Both the position numbers and the translations under genes were made by a program. The notes under the pieces were generated by a model. It was not told the origin of the DNA. It ran no database searches and saw only the letters and a program-made list of their open reading frames with translations. From the NCBI RefSeq assembly GCF_030819275.1, contig NZ_JAUTBL010000002.1, forward strand, positions 994,501 through 1,058,500: a stretch of DNA of 64,000 nucleotides, given 5' to 3'. Each line of letters begins with the position of its first letter. The first letter of the stretch is position 1. Shown here piece by piece: positions 8,596 through 16,784 of this stretch. This DNA is from Agrobacterium larrymoorei (GTDB taxonomy: Bacteria; Pseudomonadota; Alphaproteobacteria; Rhizobiales; Rhizobiaceae).

Positions 8596-9219
8596 GGCCT
8601 GATGTTCAACTCTGCGGGCATAGCGAAGTGTGGGGCTTATCCTCGACTCTTAGCGACGAAAGCTATCCCCACCTGTATCTCGATCCCGGTCTTTCGAAAT
8701 TCGGATGAACTTGCTTGTTGCGAGATGTTTTGAATACTCGACGGCGATCTAAATCTGGAGAGGCCGGTAGCAAGTTCGTTGCCATCTATCAGAGTAGGAG
8801 TGCTGTGTGGTCGACTTGGACTTCGTGGATGGTTTGACATAGCGTCGGCTGGTCAATTGAAGCGCTAAATAATAAAATTCTAATATTATGTATTCTTTTG
8901 CTATCTAATTTTTCGCAACGTGGGGCTATTTAATAATGTATCGCTAGGAGGGCTACGTCACATGATAACATAAAAAGATTCTAAATTAGTAATTTATTGG
9001 ATGAAAATATGGACTTTAAGCCTCTATTAATGAATCTATATGCTCGCCTTAATTTTGTAACTGAATTGCAACAGTAAAGATTGAAGGCCCTAGCATTGTG
9101 ACAAATTTATAGCCTCTTTGATTGCGCGACTCTCACCATTCCGGTCTAATCACTTTCAGAGCAGCACTTACACGTTTTGGATCGACGGGCTGCTTCATCA
9201 ATCTTGACTGGAGGTCAAC
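8596..9219. other. AT-rich spacer upstream of porin 2
   Basis: About 620 bases without a supported gene. The part from 8865 to 9130 is much richer in A and T than the surroundings and probably holds the promoter and regulator sites of porin 2. A 67-codon open frame on the minus strand at 8637-8840 has no recognisable domain and is not called. Confidence 0.5.
9204..9218 (+). promoter_or_regulatory. Ribosome-site hairpin of porin 2
   Basis: The same 15 bases as at porin 1: TTGAC-TGGAG-GTCAA directly before the ATG at 9220. The third porin has an ordinary GGAG site without the hairpin. Confidence 0.55.
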
Positions 9220-10242
9220 ATGAACATCAAGAGCCTTCTCATTGGCTCCGCTGCAGCTCTTGCAGCAGTATCTGGCGCAAAGGCCGCTGACGCGATCGTC
9301 GCTGCTGAGCCTGAGCCACTGGAATACGTTCGCGTTTGCGACGCTTTCGGCGCTGGCTTCTTCTACATTCCTGGTTCCGAAACCTGCCTGAAGTTCGACG
9401 GCTTTGTTCGTTTCCAGGTTAACTATGGCCGCGACCAGTCTGGCACGTCTGACTGGGACGCTGTTTCGCGCGGCCAGTTCAACATCGACGCACGTTCGGA
9501 CACCGAACTCGGCGTTCTGCGTGGCTACATCGGTCTGCAGGGCAACGCTGATGCTGCTGGCTCGACCCTTCCTAACGACGCTGTTTTCGTTGAGCAGGCT
9601 TTCATCGAACTCGGCGGCCTGAAGGTCGGTAAGTTCTACAACTGGTGGGATAACGATCTCTCCGGCGAAACGGATGAGCTTTCCTCCAACACGCTGTTCA
9701 ACTCCATTCGTTACACCTATGACGCTGGTTCCTTCTACGCTGGTCTGTCTGTTGACGAACTGGAAGGCGTAACCTACGCTGTTACCGGCGACCAGCCGAA
9801 CAACGTTGGCTTCTCTGGCGCTCTCGGCGGCAAGTTCGGCGGCGCAGCTGTTGAAGTTATCGGTGGCTACGACGTTGACCGCAGCAACGGTGCAGCTCGC
9901 ATCATCGCTACGGCTGACCTTGGTCCTGGTACACTTGGTTTGGCTGGTGTTTGGGCTTCCGGCGCAAATGCTTACTTCGCAGTGTCCGAATGGGCAGTTG
10001 CTGCTCAGTACGCTTACAAGGCGACTGACAAGCTGACCATCACCCCTGGTGTTCAGTACTACAACGGCTACGGCTTGGTCTCTCAGGACACGTTCTCCAA
10101 CAACGACGGTTGGAAGGGCGGTCTGACGGTTGACTACAAGATCGTCGAAGGTTTGACGACGAAGGTCGCTGTCAACTACCTCGACATCGACAATACCCCG
10201 AAGCAGTGGACTGGTTTCGTTCGCCTTCAGCGTTCGTTCTAA
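9220..10242 (+). CDS. Outer-membrane porin (RopA/Omp2b type), copy 2
   Basis: A 340-residue porin nearly identical to copy 1. The first 70 or so residues, including signal peptide and EPLEYVRVCDAFG, match exactly. Differences cluster in predicted surface or constriction loops (NADAAGSTLPND for NADAAGTTVATD; LGPGTLGLAGVWASG for LGPGSLGVGAAWASG) and near the C-terminus (YKIVEGLTTKV). It ends in LQRSF like copy 1. Long identical DNA stretches interrupted by short variable patches fit recent duplication with gene conversion. It has its own AT-rich promoter region and terminator. Confidence 0.95.
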   Translation: MNIKSLLIGSAAALAAVSGAKAADAIVAAEPEPLEYVRVCDAFGAGFFYIPGSETCLKFDGFVRFQVNYGRDQSGTSDWDAVSRGQFNIDARSDTELGVLRGYIGLQGNADAAGSTLPNDAVFVEQAFIELGGLKVGKFYNWWDNDLSGETDELSSNTLFNSIRYTYDAGSFYAGLSVDELEGVTYAVTGDQPNNVGFSGALGGKFGGAAVEVIGGYDVDRSNGAARIIATADLGPGTLGLAGVWASGANAYFAVSEWAVAAQYAYKATDKLTITPGVQYYNGYGLVSQDTFSNNDGWKGGLTVDYKIVEGLTTKVAVNYLDIDNTPKQWTGFVRLQRSF

Positions 10243-10267
10243 TCTGATCTGAACTAGTCAGTGACGG

Positions 10268-10297
10268 AAACCCGGCCTTCGAGCCGGGTTTTTGTTT
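10268..10297 (+). terminator. Rho-independent terminator of porin 2
   Basis: AAACCCGGC and GCCGGGTTT pair around CTTCGA, followed by TTGTTTT. It is nearly the same element as after porin 1. Confidence 0.9.
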
Positions 10298-10504
10298 TGG
10301 TGGGGATGGTCGCGGTCATCAAATTGGCTTCCCATCACATTTTGTTGTGGTTCCGCCACAGTCCTGAAAGAAGAAGATCGTAAGGTCCCCGAATTAACTC
10401 GATGCTTGTTGCGTTGCGGTGCGTCTTTGCATCTACTCGAATGTAAGAAGCAACGCATGTTTGCGATTTGGCCGCTGCTTCTCCTGATTCGCTTGGAGAT
10501 CGAT

Positions 10505-11566
10505 ATGCACATCAAGAGCTTTTTGTTTGGTGCCGCTGCAGCACTTGCAACCGTGCCTAGCGCACATGCAGCCGACGCCATCGTCGCCGCTGAGCCTGAG
10601 CCACTGGAATATGTTCGCGTTTGCGACGCATTCGGCACCGGTTTCTTCTACATTCCGGGCACCGAGACCTGCCTGAAGTTCGGCGGTTACATCCGTTTTG
10701 AAACAGATTTTGGTCGCAACGAGTCCGGCACGTCCGATTGGGATAGCTTCACACGTGCTCAGTTCGAAATGGATGTCCGCTCGGATACCGAACTTGGCGC
10801 CTTGCGCGGCTTCATCGGCTTCCGTGGCAACGCCGATAGTGGCTCCGCCGCTGCATCGACCACAAACACCAGTGATACGGGTTCCGGCCTTTTCGTAGAC
10901 CAAGCTTTCATCGAACTCGGAGGGCTGAAGGTCGGTAAGTTCTACAGCTGGTGGGATGACGATCTCTCCGGCGAGACGGATCTTCTCTCTTCCAACACCC
11001 TATTTAACTCCGTTCGTTACTCCTACGACGCCGGTGCTTTTTCTGCCGGGATTTCGGTGGACGAGCTGGAAGGGATTGCCTTCGTTGGTGACACCACGGT
11101 CGACAACAACGTCGGTATTGCTGGAAGCTTGGCTGGCAAGTTCGGTGGCGGTAGCTTGTCGCTCATCGGCGGTTACGATACCGATCGTGAAGACGGTGCC
11201 GTCCGCTTGATCGGCTCCTTCGATGTCGGCCCCGGCGCCTTCAGCTTTGCTGGCGTCTATGCATCCGGTGTCAATGCCTATTACGCGCTGTCTGAATGGG
11301 CTGTCGTTGCTGAATACGCTTATAAGGTCACCGACAAGCTGACCATCACGCCCGGCGTTCAGTGGCTTGGAAATGTGGCGACTAAGGATGCCGCGTTCGA
11401 CATCGTCAATACCGGCTGGTCAAACAATGATGCTTGGACCGCGGGCCTCACCGTCGATTACAAGGTTGTGCAAGGCTTCACGACCAAGGTGACGGCAAAC
11501 TATTATGATGAAGACAACCGTCCGGAATTCTGGACGGGCTTCGTTCGCTTGCAGCGCGATTTCTAA
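10505..11566 (+). CDS. Outer-membrane porin (RopA/Omp2b type), divergent copy 3
   Basis: A 353-residue porin clearly related to copies 1 and 2 but more diverged. The signal peptide (MHIKSFLFGAAAALATVPSAHA) and EPLEYVRVCDAFGTGFFYIP are kept. It has an insertion of about 10 residues in one loop (SGSAAASTTNTSDTGSG, near 115-130), changed loops elsewhere (WLGNVATKDAAFDIVNTG), and ends in LQRDF. Codon bias is weaker, suggesting lower expression. I used the ATG at 10505 (GGAG upstream, signal peptide); the open frame extends back to 10292 over the terminator of copy 2, which cannot be coding. Confidence 0.93.
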   Translation: MHIKSFLFGAAAALATVPSAHAADAIVAAEPEPLEYVRVCDAFGTGFFYIPGTETCLKFGGYIRFETDFGRNESGTSDWDSFTRAQFEMDVRSDTELGALRGFIGFRGNADSGSAAASTTNTSDTGSGLFVDQAFIELGGLKVGKFYSWWDDDLSGETDLLSSNTLFNSVRYSYDAGAFSAGISVDELEGIAFVGDTTVDNNVGIAGSLAGKFGGGSLSLIGGYDTDREDGAVRLIGSFDVGPGAFSFAGVYASGVNAYYALSEWAVVAEYAYKVTDKLTITPGVQWLGNVATKDAAFDIVNTGWSNNDAWTAGLTVDYKVVQGFTTKVTANYYDEDNRPEFWTGFVRLQRDF

Positions 11567-11586
11567 GCGCCTTTATAAAGAATGAC

Positions 11587-11616
11587 AAAAGCCCGGCCAC
11601 GCGCCGGGCTTTTTTG
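11587..11616 (+). terminator. Rho-independent terminator of porin 3
   Basis: AAAAGCCCGGC and GCCGGGCTTTT pair around CACGC, followed by TT; it starts 20 bases after the stop. Confidence 0.92.
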
Positions 11617-11760
11617 TTTGGGAGGATTGGCTGATGGGCCGTGATAGCAGCGCGAGCGAGGGCTTATAGCTAGAAGTGCACGCTACCTTGCGGCGAGCAT
11701 GAGCGCCGGAGAACAGGTCTGAAGTGTGAAAGTTGATTCTAAAACCTTCTTCGCTTTCGA

Positions 11761-11852
11761 AGCATGCCGCGCGAAAGTGGTCACAGGTTTTGCGATAGCG
11801 ACATGCACTGGATAAAGATCTAAAGCGTAACGAGCGAATCTGAAGGCTCGCA
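11761..11852 (+). repeat. Dispersed intergenic repeat, copy A
   Basis: Begins AGCATGCCGCGCGAAAGTG, then GGTTTTGCGATAGCGACATGC and CTAAAGCG..GAGCGAATCTGAAGG. It matches the other copies at 19520, 29973, 30669 and 40307 in order and spacing. It lies between porin 3 and the transglycosylase. Confidence 0.7.
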
Positions 11853-11920
11853 ACAGGCCTTGGTTCTTGCGCAACATGATCGAGAGCGACCAAAGACCAC
11901 TCGATACAGTCGCTCAAGCG

Positions 11921-13996
11921 TCAACCTGCACGACCGTTTCGTAGATCGTTGACGATGTCCGCTTGCTGACCAAGCCGCGTTTTGTAGACCTGATAGTTTT
12001 CCATCACGCGCTGAACGTAGTTGCGTGTCTCTGGGAACGGAATACGCTCGATCCAATCCACAACCTCATCGATCGGTTTTCCGCGCGGATCCCCGTAGCG
12101 GGCGATCCATTCTGGCACGCGCTTTGGTCCTGCATTATACGCGATGAAGGTCAGGATGTAGGATCCGCCGAAGCTATCGATCTGCTCACCAAGATAGTGA
12201 GCGCCGAGAGTGGCATTATATCCGGCGTCGGTTGTTAGCTTCGCTTGCGTGTAAGCCATGCCATGGCGGCTGGCGACACCCTTGGCCGTTCCAGGCAGAA
12301 GTTGCAGCAGGCCGCGCGCATTGGCGGGCGAGACGGCAGCCGGATTGAAAGCGCTTTCCTGCCGGGCAATTGCATAGGCGAGTGCCTTGCCCGAACCGGA
12401 GATATTGGCGCTCACCGGGATGACGCCAATGGGGTAGGCGAGGGCAGCGGCATCGATACCGCGGCTGAACGCCGTTTTGCCGATCTGGAGCGAGACCTGA
12501 TGATTGTTGTTGCGCTCGGCGCGCGCTGCAAGGATTGCCAATTCACCGGGGCTGTCGATCTGGTCGGCGAGCGCCCGGTAGATTCCGTCTGCCCGCCAGC
12601 TGTAGCCTGCCGCCTCAAGCCGCTCGATAGCACGCACCGCTTCGCGACCAGCAAATCGGCTACGATCGGCAGCACTTGGCGATGGGTATGTGACGTTGAG
12701 GGTCGTGACACCGATGCGCGCGGCGGCAAGCTGGCCGTAAAATGTGCCGGGATGAGACGCTGCCTTGGAGAAATAGTCGCGCGCGTTGCCCGGGCCTCCG
12801 GCCTCTGCTGCACGTCCAAGCCAGTAATAGGCGCGCGAGGCGGAAAGTGGCCGGTTTGATGCTGCAAGAAGTGCCTTGAAATGCCGCGCGGCAAGCGCCG
12901 GTTCATGCAGCGCGCGCAGAGCGTACCAGCCCGCATGAAATTCAGCATCGGCCACGTCCACGGGCGAGGTTGCTGAATGGTTAGCCACGACGCGATAAGC
13001 GCCCTGGAAATCCCCGAGATCTGCAAGCCCGCGGGCGACGATCCGACGCTCGTTCCACCACTCCCCAGGATTGACAAGTTTTCCGCTCTCCTTCGGCGCG
13101 CGCGCCAGAAGTTTTGCGGCGTCTTCATATTTTTGCTGATGACGGAGGTTTTCGATCTGAGCGAAGAGGTAGACCGGATCGTTTCGCCAGTAAGTCTCGA
13201 CGGCATTCAATAAGGCTGGCGCATTGTTGGCGCGTTGCAGAACCGCAGCCCAAGCCTTGTAGAGCGACTGCGCCTTGCCGAGATCTCCGAACCGCTTGGC
13301 CTGGCTGACACGGCTGCGATACATGAGATAGTCCATCCGGGCCTTGTGATCGGCTGGAGACAGACTGCCGCTGAATTCAGCAATGACGCGATCTTCAAGA
13401 TCGGTGTCCATGCCTTCGCTCACCCACAACTGGCGAATCAGTTGCTGGGCACGAGCCGCGTTGCCGGATGAGGTGAGGGCATGCGCCAGCGCAATCGTGC
13501 CTTCAGGCGTTTCAGATCTGGAGGAGCCGAATGCGCTAAGCACCTGTGCAGCAGAAGGATTTTCCCGCAGCATCGCGCGTTCCGAATTGGCTCTTAGCGT
13601 AGATAGGCCTGGCCAACCGTCCAGTTCCCGTTGCGCTGCCGCAATTTCCGCGGAGGAAACGTCTTTTTGGCCCGAAATGGCAATTGCCCAGGTGAGGATA
13701 TGACGGTCGAGACTCGTTGAGGGGAGGCTATTGCGAATCGCAATCGCCCCGCTCGCATCCCTATTGGACAGCGCATCGAGCCCTGCTTTAAGTTGTGTGA
13801 CGTCAACCGGGTTTGCCGGGCGGATGATCGAGCCTGTTACTTCCGGTGAGGCAGGCAAAAAAGCCGGAACGGCAGGCGCATTGGGGCGCGCGAATGGCAG
13901 GGGAACAACGTTCTCCGACGCCGGCCCCGCCCACGCACTCCAAACGGTTGCGACGACACCCGCGGTGATCAAACCAAAAGCTGCTGTTTTCTTCAT
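11921..13996 (-). CDS. Soluble lytic murein transglycosylase (Slt70-like)
   Basis: A 691-residue periplasmic enzyme that cuts peptidoglycan between MurNAc and GlcNAc, leaving 1,6-anhydro ends. After a signal peptide (about residues 1-23) comes a long alpha-superhelical region built of TPR-like helices (about 60-510), then the catalytic SLT domain (about 537-655). Its motifs are AIARQESAFNP with the catalytic Glu near 547, SPANARGLLQLLPGTA, and AYNAGPKRVPEW. Slt70 of E. coli has a similar layout and length. It is divergent from dapA and probably transcribed alone; the ATG at 13996 starts the signal peptide. Confidence 0.92.
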   Translation of the reverse strand: MKKTAAFGLITAGVVATVWSAWAGPASENVVPLPFARPNAPAVPAFLPASPEVTGSIIRPANPVDVTQLKAGLDALSNRDASGAIAIRNSLPSTSLDRHILTWAIAISGQKDVSSAEIAAAQRELDGWPGLSTLRANSERAMLRENPSAAQVLSAFGSSRSETPEGTIALAHALTSSGNAARAQQLIRQLWVSEGMDTDLEDRVIAEFSGSLSPADHKARMDYLMYRSRVSQAKRFGDLGKAQSLYKAWAAVLQRANNAPALLNAVETYWRNDPVYLFAQIENLRHQQKYEDAAKLLARAPKESGKLVNPGEWWNERRIVARGLADLGDFQGAYRVVANHSATSPVDVADAEFHAGWYALRALHEPALAARHFKALLAASNRPLSASRAYYWLGRAAEAGGPGNARDYFSKAASHPGTFYGQLAAARIGVTTLNVTYPSPSAADRSRFAGREAVRAIERLEAAGYSWRADGIYRALADQIDSPGELAILAARAERNNNHQVSLQIGKTAFSRGIDAAALAYPIGVIPVSANISGSGKALAYAIARQESAFNPAAVSPANARGLLQLLPGTAKGVASRHGMAYTQAKLTTDAGYNATLGAHYLGEQIDSFGGSYILTFIAYNAGPKRVPEWIARYGDPRGKPIDEVVDWIERIPFPETRNYVQRVMENYQVYKTRLGQQADIVNDLRNGRAG

Positions 13997-14400
13997 CCCT
14001 TACTCACCAGCGGACAATACCGAACACGACCGACAGCTCCCTCTAAAAAGAGACGAGAGGCTGCGCCTTCGCGACATCTGCGTTTCACATCACCCTTTGC
14101 GCGTGAATGTCCACGGCACGTCGCTCCTGCATCCATTAGCTGCTCGTAGCCTTAACGAAACCCTAAGCGAATGCCTCCCATTCGATCAAATTTCGGTAAC
14201 ATTGCGCCGACAACACGCTTCAAACCAGTCACTTTTGTGATGAGGCTGGAGACGGGACTTGGCCGCGAAACAATTTACGTTTCCTGGCCGAAAGCCGCGG
14301 TTAAAAGCTTGTGGGCCGACTGGCTCCCAACTAATGTGACAACCGTTTTAACCACGGAATGCGGCTGAAGCATGAACTGGCTCACCGCAAGGAGTTTTGC
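13997..14400. other. Divergent promoter region between slt and dapA
   Basis: About 400 bases with no supported gene; promoters of both flanking genes must lie here. I saw no riboswitch-like or strongly palindromic element. Confidence 0.5.
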
Positions 14401-15285
14401 ATGTTCAAGGGATCTATTCCCGCCCTGATTACGCCGTTTACAGCTGAAGGTGCTGTGGACGAAACGGCTTTCGCCGCCCATGTGGAATGGCAGATCGCCG
14501 AAGGCAGCAGCGGCCTCGTGCCCGTCGGCACCACGGGGGAGTCACCGACCCTGTCGCATGACGAGCATAAGCGGGTGATCGAGCTGTGCGTTGAGGCTGC
14601 GGGCAAACGGGTCCCGGTGATTGCCGGCGCCGGTTCCAACAACACCAGTGAGGCGATCGAACTTGCGCTTCACGCCCAGGAAGTCGGCGCGGATGCGCTT
14701 CTCGTCGTCACGCCCTACTACAACAAGCCGACGCAGAAGGGGCTTTTCGCTCACTTTTCCGCTATAGCGGAAGCGGTCGATCTTCCCATCATCATCTATA
14801 ACATCCCGCCGCGATCGGTGATTGATATGATGCCGGAGACGATGGGTGCACTCGTCAAGGCGCATAAAAATATCGTTGGCGTTAAGGACGCCACCGGCAA
14901 GCTCGATCGTGTTTCCGAGCAGCGCATTCATTGCGGCAAGGACTTTGTGCAACTGTCGGGAGAAGACGGCACGGCACTCGGCTTCAATGCTCATGGCGGC
15001 GTAGGCTGTATCTCGGTCACTGCCAACGTCGCGCCGCGGCTCTGTGCCGAGTTCCAGGCGGCGATGGCTGCCGGAGACTATGCGCTGGCGCTCGATTATC
15101 AGGATCGTCTGATGCCGCTCCACAAGGCCATCTTCATGGAGCCCGGCGTCTGCGGCACCAAGTATGCGATCTCCCGGACGCGCAATGGAAGCCGCAAAGT
15201 TCGCTCGCCACTGATGGACACGCTGGAACCATCGACAGAGGCGGCAATCGACGCTGCTCTCAAGCATGCAGGCCTGATGAGCTAA
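14401..15285 (+). CDS. dapA: 4-hydroxy-tetrahydrodipicolinate synthase
   Basis: A 294-residue TIM-barrel aldolase that condenses pyruvate with aspartate semialdehyde, the first committed step to lysine and diaminopimelate. Motifs: GTTGES at residues 43-48 (Thr of the proton relay), [10 protein letters not shown] near 106, the catalytic Tyr133 in IIYNIPPR, and the Schiff-base lysine 162 in VGVKDATG. The length is typical. I used the ATG at 14401, which has CAAGGAG at good spacing, rather than the open frame back to 14359. smpB follows after about 135 bases, a common order in rhizobia; the diaminopimelate product links it to the cell-wall theme of the divergent slt. Confidence 0.96.
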   Translation: MFKGSIPALITPFTAEGAVDETAFAAHVEWQIAEGSSGLVPVGTTGESPTLSHDEHKRVIELCVEAAGKRVPVIAGAGSNNTSEAIELALHAQEVGADALLVVTPYYNKPTQKGLFAHFSAIAEAVDLPIIIYNIPPRSVIDMMPETMGALVKAHKNIVGVKDATGKLDRVSEQRIHCGKDFVQLSGEDGTALGFNAHGGVGCISVTANVAPRLCAEFQAAMAAGDYALALDYQDRLMPLHKAIFMEPGVCGTKYAISRTRNGSRKVRSPLMDTLEPSTEAAIDAALKHAGLMS

Positions 15286-15422
15286 GCGCTGCAAAGTGCG
15301 TGCATGATAGGATAAGACAGATGCGCGCAAGTCGCGCATCTTCACTTTCAGCGCTGCTTTGATTACATAAGCGCCGAAAGTCGCACGTCATTCGGCGTGC
15401 GGGCAGAGAAATGGAACAGGAC

Positions 15423-15902
15423 ATGGCCCCCAAAGGCAGCCAGCGCATCGTGAACAAGGTCGTCGCGGAAAACCGCAAGGCGCGCTTCAATTACGAGATA
15501 CTCGACACCTACGAGGCGGGGCTTGTACTGACAGGCACTGAGGTGAAGTCGCTGCGTGAAGGAAAGGCCAATATCGCCGAATCCTACGCGTCTGATGAAG
15601 GCGATGAAATCTGGCTGATCAACTCCCATCTCCCAGAGTATCTTCAGGCAAACCGGTTCAATCACGAGCCCCGCCGTCGCCGTAAATTGCTACTCAACAA
15701 GCGAGAGATCAATCGTTTGCGCGCGGGGATCAACCGTGATGGCATGACCTTGGTGCCGTTGAAGATCTACTTCAACGAAAAGGGCCGCGCGAAGCTTGAA
15801 CTGGCCTTGGCAAAAGGCAAGAAGCTCCACGATAAGCGTGAGACGGAAAGGGAGCGCGACTGGAACCGGCAGAAGTCCAGGCTGCTCAAGACAGGCGGTT
15901 GA
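15423..15902 (+). CDS. smpB: SsrA-binding protein SmpB
   Basis: A 159-residue RNA-binding protein that carries tmRNA to stalled ribosomes in trans-translation. Core motifs are [28 protein letters not shown] (about residues 17-44) with the conserved GTEVKS, a central [15 protein letters not shown], and the basic C-terminal tail ([18 protein letters not shown]) that becomes helical in the mRNA channel. I prefer the ATG at 15423 (MAPKGSQR..), after ACAGGA; an in-frame ATG at 15411 would add only MEQD. Confidence 0.95.
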   Translation: MAPKGSQRIVNKVVAENRKARFNYEILDTYEAGLVLTGTEVKSLREGKANIAESYASDEGDEIWLINSHLPEYLQANRFNHEPRRRRKLLLNKREINRLRAGINRDGMTLVPLKIYFNEKGRAKLELALAKGKKLHDKRETERERDWNRQKSRLLKTGG

Positions 15903-16268
15903 GAAAAGTGCGGCTGATGTGAAAGCCGCGCCAATCGAATGACGGCAGCGCTTCCCCAGTACGAATTGATTGATATGCTGTTATCCATCGCCGACGGGTC
16001 AAGGGCAGATGATCAGATCCATTCTTACCATTGGAAAAGGAAACGCTTAGGAGAGAGTGCTTCTGGGCTTCTCGCATAAGATGATTCTTTTCCCGGTTTT
16101 TAAGTAACGTGAAGACGCGTATCATGAGTCGATTAAATCTTCGCCTTGTCTCCATGGATCTAAACCGTGCGAAGTTAGTTCGATATATTCTAATTTAGTA
16201 CAACCTTAAATCGGAGGCTGTGGAGCGGTCTCGCCTCCGTATCATCTTGGCTCGAAGGGCTTGCTCCC
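15903..16268. other. Intergenic region after smpB
   Basis: About 365 bases. GCGGCT..AGCCGC just after smpB can form a short stem but has no T-run, so termination there is doubtful. The rest shows no supported gene. Confidence 0.45.
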
Positions 16269-16775
16269 ATGACTATCGTTCGCTTCACACTCTGTCTTCT
16301 ACTGCTCTGTTTTTCTTCAGGAACGTCATTTTCACAGAGCTTTCCCGCGCCGACAGGGAAGCCGATCCTCACCATTTCAGGCAACATTTCCAAGACCAAC
16401 GTCAATGGTACGGCGCAATTCGATCGCGCCATGCTGGAAAAGATGGGGCTCGTGACGATTGAAACCCAGACGCCGTGGTACGAGACGCGTGTTCATTTCG
16501 AAGGCGTTTCCATGGCCAAGCTGATGGAGTTCGTCGGTGCTAAGGGAGAAACCGTCAGGGCCGTGGCGCTGAACGATTACGTCAGCACAATTCCTGTGAA
16601 GGATTTTACCCAATACAATGTCATTCTTGCTATGAAGCGTGACGGCGAATATATGCAGGTGAGGGATAAAGGGCCGCTCTTCATCATATATCCTTATGAT
16701 AGCATGCCAGAACTTCAATCGCAGACCTACTACACGCGCTCCGCTTGGCAAGTTGCCAAACTCATAGTTGAATAA
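16269..16775 (+). CDS. Periplasmic molybdopterin-oxidoreductase-fold protein without cysteine
   Basis: A 168-residue protein with a signal peptide (about residues 1-23, ending SFSQS). The mature part (ILTISGNISKTN..FDRAMLEKMGLVTIET..WYETRVHFEGVSMAKLM) resembles the Oxidored_molyb fold seen in YedY-like and sulfite-oxidase-like proteins, found in rhizobia as a small stand-alone protein. The mature sequence has no cysteine, so the usual Cys ligand to molybdenum is missing and the protein is probably not an oxidoreductase. It ends nine bases before a TTG-start GGDEF-EAL gene with a periplasmic domain, and the two are almost certainly co-transcribed. A sensory or ligand-binding role for the pair is inference. 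Confidence 0.7.
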   Translation: MTIVRFTLCLLLLCFSSGTSFSQSFPAPTGKPILTISGNISKTNVNGTAQFDRAMLEKMGLVTIETQTPWYETRVHFEGVSMAKLMEFVGAKGETVRAVALNDYVSTIPVKDFTQYNVILAMKRDGEYMQVRDKGPLFIIYPYDSMPELQSQTYYTRSAWQVAKLIVE

Positions 16776-16784
16776 AGGTGACAT

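Noticed and set aside
8637..8840. A 67-codon minus-strand frame between porins 1 and 2
   Set aside because: No ribosome site or recognisable domain in a likely promoter region.
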